A stretch of DNA of 64,000 nt, taken from Pestalotiopsis fici W106-1. Its lineage: Eukaryota > Ascomycota > Sordariomycetes > Amphisphaeriales > Sporocadaceae. Made by a program: the position numbers and the translations under genes. Each line of letters starts with the position of its first letter. Positions within the stretch are counted from its first letter, which is position 1. This document shows positions 55,908 to 64,000 of this stretch, piece by piece. The stretch covers positions 620,001-684,000 of the forward strand of contig NW_006917102.1 of the NCBI RefSeq assembly GCF_000516985.1, written 5' to 3'. The notes beneath the pieces were generated by a model, which saw only the letters and a program-made list of their open reading frames with translations, was not told where the DNA came from and did not search any database.

Positions 55908-58562
55908 TCACATGTATCCCGGCGTAGGACGATTCCTGACGGCTGGCGAGTTTCTCATGATGGGATAGTCCGTATTGGCCCTCAGCGGCGGCCCCCTCGG
56001 GCTGGGGCTGGGTCCCCGCGGCAGCATCGTCTCCCCCATCGGGACGCCGAGCTCGGTCCTCTTGACCGGCGTGCTGGGCCGCGCGTTGGTGGGCGTCCAC
56101 GGCCGGCTGAACGACGGCACGGCAAATGGAGAAGACGGGGGCGGTGCCGGCGCAAACGGGGACTGCGTCCGTACTACTGGCATCGCGGCTGGCGACTGGG
56201 TTCGCACCGGCAGTGCTGCTGGTGATTGAGATCGTACCGGCAGTGCTGCTGGTGATTGTGTCCTTATTGGCAGTGTTGCCGGAGATTGTGTCCTTACCGG
56301 CATTACTGCCGGGGACTGAGTCCTCACTGGTAGTGTTGCTGGTGATTGTGTCCTTACCGGCATTACTGCTGGGGACTGAGTCCTCACTGGCAGCGTGGCT
56401 GGGGATTGAGTTCGCACCGGCAGGGCGGCGGGCGACTGTGACCGAACTGCCGGTAGTGCTGGCGACTGGGCGCGGACCGAAAACGCCGGTGACTGTGCCC
56501 GCATTGGCAGTGCTGCTGGAGACTGCGATCGTGCTATCGGAAGAACTGGCGACTGCGTGCGCATCATGAGGGCCGGGGATCCCGCCCGCGACTCTGGCAT
56601 CGGTATCGACGGGGCAAAGAGGGGCCACTCCATTCCTCCAGGCGGTGCCATGTGGCTCATTGGGGGTGGTAAGAATAGGCTCTCTTCCAGATCTGCCTGC
56701 TGCTGGGGCTTTTCTGGAGAGGCTGGCCGTGCCGGAAATTGGAAGCCTCTATCGAGCGTCTCTCTACGTGGGTCGTCCTTTTTCGATGCCACCGGTTGAT
56801 TGTATGCCAAAGGCCCGCTAAGGGGCATGATGGGACTGTCGGGTGGTGAAGCCGGGTTTGACAAGGGGCCTTCTGCCGGTATTATCGGACTGTCGGGAGG
56901 CGACCCTGCTGAAAGAGGACCTCGACTTGGCAATATTGGGCTGTCGGGGGGTGAGGAGCCAGCCGACAGAGGCCCGTGGCTGGGCAAGATGGGACTGCTG
57001 GGAGGCGATCCGGCCGAAAGCGGGCCACGGCTCGGCAGTATCGGACTATCAGGTGGCGATCCGGCCGAGAGGGGACCAAAGCTCGGCAGAATTGGGCTGT
57101 CTGGGGGCGAATTAGCAGACAGAGGGCCCTCTGTTGGCAATATTGGGCTGTCGGGCGGCGAGATGCTCGAGAGCGGTCCATGGCTTGGTAATATCGGGCT
57201 GTCGGGCGGCGATCTCAAGCTTGATGGAGTAGATCCGCGTTCTGGAATTTCGATGACTGGTCGTATCGGAGCCACACCGTATTCGTTTATAGTCGGTCGA
57301 CGAACTCCTGGCCGCGAGGGCCGACCTTGAGCACCAACGGCGGCAGCGGGCACGCCGGCCCGCGCCCGACCGAGAGGCGTGGGAGTGCGACCAAAGGGGC
57401 TCTCGGAGCGCTGTCTTGGTGCGACTGGTGCACTGCTCGGGCCCTGCACTGTTGCTGTGTGGTTCAAAACGGTTTTTACCTTGAGCGGCGCCGGTCGCTC
57501 TGCGCGCGGCTCGCTGGACGACCTCGGAATTCCCTCGCCATTTGCTCGTAGCGACTTGTCAAAAGCCTCAATCATCTTTTCCAGACTTCTCTTCTTGGCA
57601 GGACTGACAGTCATGGTCTCCCGTTTGGCGCGTACAGTCTGTACGACTGGTCCCTCGGGTTCGCTCAAAGACCGCGTCCCGCTGTCGTTGCTCGCCCGAG
57701 GAAGAGATGGTGGTGGGGTCGGGACGGATACTGGACTCTCGCACAGAAACTCGTCGACAGCCATGAGCTCTCTCAGGGTTGAAGGTATGTTTCGGTTACT
57801 ACCTCTACTCGAAGGCCGGCTGTCCGCAGCAGCTGGCATAATCGGTTTCTCCAAATCCCTGACAAAGAGTCCGTCGCCGTCGACAGATGTCGTCATGCTG
57901 CTTGCCATACTGGCCGATGGTGCCGGAGAAGGGGGCTTTCGAAGCGCACTCCTAGGAGGTATGGCTGGAGTCATGGCCGGACTCGGGGGTGCTTTGACTA
58001 TATTCAAAGCCTTTGGTACGGATTGCATGTCGTTGGTTCCCGGCGTCGTCATCATCATCATGGGTCCTTCGTCTCTCGCCAACGGCGACCGGCTCAGTGG
58101 TGAATGAGTGAGAGGCATGGGCATGGCCGACGGGTCTCTGGCAAAGTGGACGTCGAGAGGGTTGACCCGAGGCTTTTGCCGCCCACTAGAGGGCGGCGGA
58201 GGAGGAGCGCCAGCGTCCAAGGACGACATGAGGGTTGGAAAAGAGTCCATTCGTCGCATGCGTATATCTGGAGTCGACCTCACCGACTTGAGCTGCGGCG
58301 GTTGTCCTGGCCCTCTACCAGGGCCTGGTCTCGAGAGATCGTGCATGCTGCTTGGAGCCGACGATTGGTTGGCGGTGTTATAAAAAGCTTGTATCGCGTG
58401 AGTATTCGGTGTCGAGTGAACGGGCAGCGAAGCACTAGATTGTGGTGTTGGCCGCACACTATGACTGCTTGGGTGTTGAGAATCTCCTTGGCCTCCACTG
58501 AAATGAGCAGCGCCCAGCGCATCCCGGCCCAAATTGCTTGGTGGTTGTGGAACAGATCTCAT
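55908..58562 (-). CDS. Ser-Pro tandem-repeat disordered protein, family unknown
   Basis: A single exon of 884 residues, almost wholly low-complexity and Pro/Ser-rich. It has two repeat arrays: eight units of about 17 residues with the core SPPDSPILPxxGPLS (about residues 448-585), and fourteen units of about 10 residues with the core R(T/S)QSPAxLPV (about 664-801). Nearly every unit has an S-P dipeptide, the minimal site of proline-directed kinases. A short helix-like stretch (PAKKRSLEKMIEAFDKSLR, near residue 325) and INEYGVAPIRPVIEI (near 425) interrupt the disorder. There is no signal peptide or TM. It may be a phospho-regulated scaffold; I do not recognise a family. The start is the first ATG; a leader exon cannot be excluded. 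Confidence 0.75.
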   Translation of the reverse strand: MRSVPQPPSNLGRDALGAAHFSGGQGDSQHPSSHSVRPTPQSSASLPVHSTPNTHAIQAFYNTANQSSAPSSMHDLSRPGPGRGPGQPPQLKSVRSTPDIRMRRMDSFPTLMSSLDAGAPPPPPSSGRQKPRVNPLDVHFARDPSAMPMPLTHSPLSRSPLARDEGPMMMMTTPGTNDMQSVPKALNIVKAPPSPAMTPAIPPRSALRKPPSPAPSASMASSMTTSVDGDGLFVRDLEKPIMPAAADSRPSSRGSNRNIPSTLRELMAVDEFLCESPVSVPTPPPSLPRASNDSGTRSLSEPEGPVVQTVRAKRETMTVSPAKKRSLEKMIEAFDKSLRANGEGIPRSSSEPRAERPAPLKVKTVLNHTATVQGPSSAPVAPRQRSESPFGRTPTPLGRARAGVPAAAVGAQGRPSRPGVRRPTINEYGVAPIRPVIEIPERGSTPSSLRSPPDSPILPSHGPLSSISPPDSPILPTEGPLSANSPPDSPILPSFGPLSAGSPPDSPILPSRGPLSAGSPPSSPILPSHGPLSAGSSPPDSPILPSRGPLSAGSPPDSPIIPAEGPLSNPASPPDSPIMPLSGPLAYNQPVASKKDDPRRETLDRGFQFPARPASPEKPQQQADLEESLFLPPPMSHMAPPGGMEWPLFAPSIPMPESRAGSPALMMRTQSPVLPIARSQSPAALPMRAQSPAFSVRAQSPALPAVRSQSPAALPVRTQSPATLPVRTQSPAVMPVRTQSPATLPVRTQSPAVMPVRTQSPATLPIRTQSPAALPVRSQSPAALPVRTQSPAAMPVVRTQSPFAPAPPPSSPFAVPSFSRPWTPTNARPSTPVKRTELGVPMGETMLPRGPSPSPRGPPLRANTDYPIMRNSPAVRNRPTPGYM
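56158..56575 (-). repeat. Coding tandem repeat, 14 x about 30 bp (R-T/S-QSPA units)
   Basis: Fourteen degenerate units encode the motif R(T/S)QSPAxLPV. The central units are nearly identical in protein, suggesting recent expansion or homogenisation. Confidence 0.85.
56815..57222 (-). repeat. Coding tandem repeat, 8 x about 51 bp (SPPDSPILP units)
   Basis: Eight units of about 17 codons with the core SPPDSPILPxxGPLS. Spacing is regular; the last two units are more diverged. Confidence 0.85.
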
Positions 58563-61535
58563 GTTGGATGGGTCTGGTCTTTATTTTTTGGATGCTCGTC
58601 GAGTCAGCAAAGCCAGACTTGGGCACAGGGAGGCTCCGGTAAGAGCCAATATTATTAGAGTCCTTCTCACCTCTTCTTTTCCACCCCAATCTTCATTCCG
58701 AGAATGGAGACCATGCCGCCCACCATTCATTCGCTACCGGACCACGCAGAGGCCCAGTCCCGAGTCCTCGCAATCACCAGAAAACCGGATATGCCCCAAT
58801 AGATTCCATAAAAAGAATCCCCCCAAATTGAAAAGTTATCGCCATGCGGAAAGAGACACACTCGAGGCTCCCACTTTCGAGAGGAGGAAAGAAAGAAAAG
58901 ACAAAAAAACAAGCCTAAAAAAGACCACAAAAATTCCCAACGGCACTCGGGGAACCAGTCAAACGCAGGGTTGAGGTGGCCGGCGGGGATCCGAGCTGTT
59001 CTGTCGAGGCTACGGCCGTCGCCGATCACAATCCCCAAGCGGGAACTGGACGACAGAGAAGTAAGTGTATGTATGAGCAGGAAAGCCTTGCCCCGAGATC
59101 TTCAATTTGTTGACCGAAAATCAACGTGTCCCGATTGGTGATAATCCCCGTTCCCACCAAATTTTGTGGTTGACTGTGTGTTCAAGACTTGCAGCAACCA
59201 GAACAGTAAAGATGCATTACCCGACAAGACTTTTTTCTTGGAGGTTCATGTGCTGCTTTTGATCGGAAATACGAAAAAGTGACCCAAACTTCACGATGCT
59301 TGGCGTTATTAACAACTAAGGACGGGAGGGTCCTTCAATTTGGGCCCTTGTCTCAGAAGAAATAGGGGCGGACTGTGTTGTGGTTTACGGAGTCAGTCAG
59401 GGGGTCTTTGCTTTGATGGATCATGGGACTCGGTTGCAGGATAATGTATATTCGGCGCGGGGACAGGACATGATAGAAAAATAAAAATAAAAGCATGGAC
59501 GTTTGAGAGGGTGTTTTCCCTCTACATGTTACAGGAAAATAACAAGCATCAAAAAAAAGACAAAGAAGTTGAAGTATTTGTAAATTGACGAGACTTTTTT
59601 TACTAAATTCCATAAACAGAAAACAAGCAATCACTAGCCTCTACTCTAGGTGAACTCTTTTCAGCTGGGTAGCCGCCAGAAACGAGATGGTCAATACGGA
59701 CAGTCTTGGGTGAGGGACAAAGGAAAAAAAAAAAAGGCACCAAGCCAATATGAGTTGGCGCAAGAGGGATAGAAATTTAACTGGGTCCCTAATGTGGTAT
59801 CGCTTGTCCACTAGTAATTCGTACAAATGGGGACCCAGCTAATCGGGACCCAGCCCGAACAACACACAACTGGTTACGCGGGTGGGTAAAAGAAAGAAGG
59901 GAAAGCCGGGGTCTTGCTTTGCAGCAAACATGGCATGGCAACATGGGTAATGGGGGGGAGTGGGTTGCATCCGTATGAAAGAGGCGGCCACTGTCTGTTC
60001 ACAAGGAGGAAAGGGAGCAAGGAGGGAGAGGAGAGGAGAGGAGCATATTCGGCTAGAGCCGCAGAAGCCGTAGAAGGTTGATGGAATCCCGCGAGGAACA
60101 TCTGGCGTGTTTCCTTTTTCTCCTTGGCCGAGGCTATTCATAGTATTGGATCATAAAACATTTGGGCTTCTTCGCTTGACTAGGGGGGGACGTTGTTTGA
60201 CTTCGTGTCATGGACGGGACGGTCGCCTTCTTTGGGACGTTTCTGTTTACGACTTGACTGTTTGTGAAATAGGCCTGCTCTTCAGCGATGATGTATGCCA
60301 TGTGAATACGAAGTCGGCATACGCGTACAGGCGGCGAGTCCAGTCTGCTGACAGGCAGAGAATGAATAAGCCCCAAACACTCAACGCTCATGCCTTTCCG
60401 GTATGATCGACGACTCCGCTCACCATCATACACAAGTACAATAGTACAACACGGAGCAAAGAAAAAAAGACAAAAAAGAAAAGAGGGACGGCAGCTAAAG
60501 GGTTGCATTGATATCTTCCATTCGTGCATCAACTTATCAATTCTCCTTGCCTCCGAGTGCAACGTGGTAGTAGCGATGGGTGGAAATAGGAGAAAAAGAA
60601 CAAGAACCATGGTGTTGGCAACCAAAAACAAAAAATGATAGGACCAGAGCTCCTCGTCGCAAAGTAATGAACCCAAACCAGTCCTCACCCCCATTGGTTC
60701 GTGCTCTAATATGACAGGCTTTAGTCTCAGCAACGGTGGCAGATCTAGTCAGGAACAGGGGTATAAGCCAGAGAGCTGTCAAATAAGCGTACATAGTAAA
60801 ATCATGCGCCAAGACTTCTTTTTTGGCGAGCGGATCAAAAAGAAGAACTGGCATTTTATTAATGGACAAGAACTTGCAGTGGATTTTCCATCAGAGAGTC
60901 GATTCCACATGACATGTTGGCTCAGCATGTGATATAGAAAGTCGAGAGATGAATGGTGTTCTCACGTTGATTGCTGCTATATTATATACCCGCTTATCGT
61001 TTTTGGCGAGTATCCATTCCGCATCCAGGCAGGTCAGGTTCCCGGTTGGGCTACGGAGATGCGCTCGGCTAGTTATAATCCATGATTCGCAGATACGCCC
61101 AAGCTGATTTATTCGAATTCCTACTCGTCACTTCTTTAGTGGTGATTTATCAGGTATCGTTTGCTGTTATCCTTTAGATTTCAAAAATAAGCCATGTTAC
61201 CTTGTCTCTTCCTGTGATCCGATGTTTCAAACTTCTGACTAGTGGATGAAACGGCCCATTCACTCGACAGCCTTAAAGAAGCTCACGCCGGTATCTAGGT
61301 ATAAATGTACCTAGTTTCACTCTGTGCTAACTCGTCAATAATGCGATATCAATATTAATTTGCAGCATTAGAAACAAATTTGAGATAATGTAAATTGAGA
61401 GTAAAATTTTCGAAAGAAATATTGGAGAATAACAGAAGTATACAAAGAAATTTCTGCCTTTGTTTATCATCACTTCGTATATAGATCTAGGCTTGGCAGA
61501 AATAAAGACCTTCTGCTTATATCCAGTCCTTCCAC
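58563..61535. other. Intergenic region, about 3 kb
   Basis: Upstream of the Ser-Pro repeat gene and downstream of the small secreted protein gene. Frames such as 60134-60733 minus lack coding character. Nothing is supported. Confidence 0.45.
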
Positions 61536-62133
61536 CTAGTCCAACTGTGTCTCGACAATGAAATCGCTGGGCCCATTGTAGACATAAGGGTGGCTGCCCA
61601 GAACGAATTCGGGCTGCTGGTGGATCTCATCAGCCGGGATATCGTGAGTAGCAAACTGCTCAGTGACGCTGTCCCAGATCTCCAGGGTCGCACCGTCAGA
61701 GCCTGCGTCTCCTTTGGGCGTCCAGGAGAAGGAGAAGGTGTCTGGATCACATGCCGTCTCGGGAAGGGATCCGAGAGGTGCACCAGTCTGGTTGGAAGTG
61801 GCGTCGCACTGAGCAGACTGGGTAGAGGTTGTGACGGTAAAGGAGTAGCTGTCTCCTTGTTAGTAACTGCGCCAAGGCCAAGATCACACTCTGTTTATAT
61901 TTGGCGGCCGCCGGTGATTGTGGATTCGACGGCCGTTATATATATATATATATCACAGACAACAGGAAATAAAAAGATCTCATATCAACTTACTGGGTAG
62001 TAAGAGATCCTTGTGGTCCCGGGAGCGAGGAGGCGCTAAGGCCGCTCACTGTCCACTCGGCATCTTTCTCAATGCTTCCCTGGGCAGCGGAATAGCCCAA
62101 GAAGCAGGCAGCAGCAATGATAAAGGTCTTCAT
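61536..62133 (-). CDS. Small secreted protein, AA1-like in style
   Basis: Exons 61994-62133 and 61536-61848 encode 150 residues. The signal peptide covers residues 1-18 (MKTFIIAAACFLGYSAAQ). The mature part has only two cysteines, beta-rich sequence (EWTVSGLSASS...YSFTVTTSTQSAQC...FSFSWTPKGD) and an acidic C-terminus. Length, signal and composition recall AA1-like fungal secreted proteins, which include plant-defence elicitors, but this is similarity in style, not a firm assignment. The intron (GTAAGT, TACTAAC branch, GACAG) contains a (TA)n run at 61937-61953. It is a candidate effector or wall protein. Confidence 0.75.
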
Positions 62134-63591
62134 ATTGACTAGGAGAAGGAATATAGCTCAAGTTGAGAATGAATTGAAGTCTTGGAAGTGCGGGGTGGTC
62201 AAGTAAGTGTGGACTAATCGAACCTTGATAATGGGACTGACATTTTGACCAGCGAACTCTTGGCGTTCTTATAGAACTCCCCGAGTCCTCAAAACGGGAG
62301 TGTCGGGCACTATCCCCAGTTTCCGGCCTTGAGCTAGGCATCATGAGAGGCTTCTAGGATGAATTCCAGTTCGGCCCTAGACGCAATGGACAGACAAACG
62401 GTGGCGCTTTTCGCGTGATGGAGTGTCTCAGCTTACAATACTGTTTGGGGAGCTAATTTTCGTAGGGAAACCTTAGTCGCCAGCAGATAGAGTGGCACGA
62501 GCTGAAGCTTTTTTGCACCGTCAGCGCGGGTAGCCCTACGCCGCAATAATCATCACCGTCAGCGGAATGGCGAGGGATCCGAGACGGGGATTCAGATTTC
62601 ATTGGCTCTCTTGTACGAGGCTGGCGCCAAGGATAACGCTCCCGCGTCAGTCAATATTTGATATATCTGGGCACGGCAGTTTATACCAGTGCCTTGCATG
62701 CTTGGGCTGTTCGCGTGAACGATCCAATTAGAGCCGCACTTTTCAGTAGGCAGAGACTCCTCGCATTCGTTCTCAGAACAGCACTTGTACTGCTGCAAGT
62801 AATTAGAGACAGGCTGATCTGACCTCATATTGCCGGTTTTGGCTTACCGAGCTCACCGAGTTGTATCCAGGGCCCTGGATGTTGGCGTATAAGCCTTTTT
62901 GTGGCGTCAATCATGAAATCAAATACCGGGGTATAGACGAAAGTATTACCCTGCGGATACGCACCGGACCTGAGCCAGTCACTTGACAGGCATACTTTTG
63001 GTTCCTCGATTGAGGTGACTACTGTTCACTGGACAAGCATAAAGGCACATAAAGGCGCATCCAAGTGCCTGCTACTTTCTGCTGCTGATTAGCAACAGAC
63101 TCGTGGAACTTCCCCAGGTTTTCCAGAAAAAACCCACGCGTGATCTGCAACTCTGCGGATTAGTCACATTCAAGCATTCAAGTAGAAAATCTTGTGATCT
63201 GCAGGCCCTAAATGCCGGCTGCGCGCAGGATCGTCATTACCATAATCACTAACCTCTAGTGGCCACTGGGCTGGGATTACAAACACCTGAGACAAGGGTT
63301 TAGACGAAGGCTGACTGTTGATCACTACGAATGCAGAACATGAGTACAAACCCGTTCGATCGGGTTACGGTAAAATGGTTTATTTTGCGAGCGCAGGCTG
63401 CATTCATATACTAGTTGGGATACTTCTGAACTCGCTTGGACAAAGATGTCGTCGTTTCTGTTCAGAGACAGTTAATACCAAGAGGCATCTCATCCGATAG
63501 GCGCAACGGGGATAAGCTATCCTGGCAACTGTGTTCTGACTTTGGCCACGGTATCTAGTATCCTTGCAAACCTTTTCATGATATCGTCACT
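62134..63591. other. Intergenic region with possible cysteine-rich remnant
   Basis: Promoter of the secreted-protein gene at the left. The rest is gene-free except for the candidate exon at 62592-62808. Confidence 0.4.
62592..62808 (-). other. Possible exon of a cysteine-rich secreted protein (remnant)
   Basis: A frame with six cysteines (QYKCCSENECEESLP...CGSN...GINCR) follows a good intron 3' end (ACTTGCAG) whose donor (GTAAGC) would be at 62861. Upstream frames do not join cleanly and no ATG with a signal peptide was found. It may be a decayed small secreted protein gene, or chance. Confidence 0.25.
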
Positions 63592-64000
63592 CTACCAAGA
63601 CGTGGGACCAAATGTTTCTCCATCGGGTACTGTCTTGAGCCAAGCATTGTACCCAGCATCCTACGTAGCAACACTTATTAGTACCGCACTGGCATAAAGC
63701 ATACGTCATCGTGAATTCAGTACTTACAAGAGTGTTGAAGACATCAACGTTACCCCACCATTGCGGAATATCGACACCAGGTAGCGTAATGGCAAAGAAG
63801 ATGACAATGGTGCTGATGATGAGACCAGCGTCCAGGCCCGCCGCCGTGACAAAGTTGTAATTGTGCCACCAGCCCCGGTATCGGTTCTTGAGGACGTGGT
63901 TGAAGAGGATGCCAAAGAGGGCCCAGGTCGAGAAGCTGAGCGGCGTGGCCGGGGGCAGCCAGCCCATGGCTCCCAGCATAATCGGCGCGTTGAGGTGGCG
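63592..64000 (-). CDS. OPT-family oligopeptide transporter, C-terminal part (partial)
   Basis: The last two exons are seen: 63728-64000 (continuing past the window edge) and 63592-63660, joined through GTAAGT...TACGTAG in frame. The protein reads APIMLGAMGWLPPATPLSFSTWALFGILFNHVLKNRYRGWW, then NYNFVTAAGLDAGLIIST and a final membrane span, ending FGPTSW. This is the well-conserved end of OPT proteins, proton-coupled importers of oligopeptides, glutathione or metal chelates at the plasma membrane. The N-terminal ~600 residues lie outside the window. Substrate and symbol cannot be given. Confidence 0.9.

Noticed and set aside
60134..60733. 199-codon minus-strand frame
   Set aside because: Hydrophobic stretches derive from T-rich DNA; no domain or conserved motif.

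Overview
The window is nuclear DNA from a filamentous ascomycete (Pezizomycotina). Genes carry short GT-AG introns (about 45-155 nt) with fungal branch sites (CTAAC, CTGAC, TACTAAC). The content is typically fungal: a Pbs2-type MAPKK, a SUR7/PalI protein, Zn2Cys6 and HET-domain genes, a GH28 pectinase, a secreted intradiol dioxygenase and an OPT transporter. Gene style and the recurrent TACCTA/TACTCCGTA-like intergenic motifs fit Sordariomycetes, possibly Hypocreales, but that placement is an inference. There is one 100-N scaffold gap (2390-2489).

Layout. 0-4.4 kb: two intron-containing tRNA genes (Ala, Ile), a small EthD-fold protein and a six-exon GH28 pectinase. 6.6-10.7 kb: the HOG-pathway MAPKK and, on the other strand, a SUR7-family membrane protein. 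12.4-15.9 kb: a broken three-exon gene with two adjacent in-frame stops, divergent from a five-exon Zn2Cys6 regulator. 17.3-22.4 kb: a secreted intradiol dioxygenase convergent with a medium-chain oxidoreductase, which is divergent from a multi-pass membrane protein. 23.4-25.5 kb: an intronless, divergent kinesin-14. 26.6-28.4 kb: a low-complexity protein with a WG-rich tail.

28.4-47.2 kb is unusually poor in genes. It holds only a peroxiredoxin-like gene with an apparent frameshift, next to an AT-rich stretch with intron-like signals and fragmented frames. 47.2-58.6 kb: a Cid1-type nucleotidyltransferase, a GFA/CENP-V protein with a (GA)21 intronic microsatellite, an intact HET gene and a Ser-Pro repeat protein. 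61.5-64 kb: a small secreted protein, a possible cysteine-rich exon and the 3' end of an OPT transporter that runs off the window.

No biosynthetic cluster, CRISPR array or intact transposon is evident. Plausible working groups are regulator, intradiol dioxygenase and oxidoreductase (aromatic catabolism, inferred from proximity only), and the stress/cell-cortex genes MAPKK and SUR7. Exon boundaries below were set by hand from splice consensus plus reading-frame continuity. The most unusual items are the gene with two adjacent stops, the divergent kinesin, the Ser-Pro repeat protein and the AT-rich stretch.
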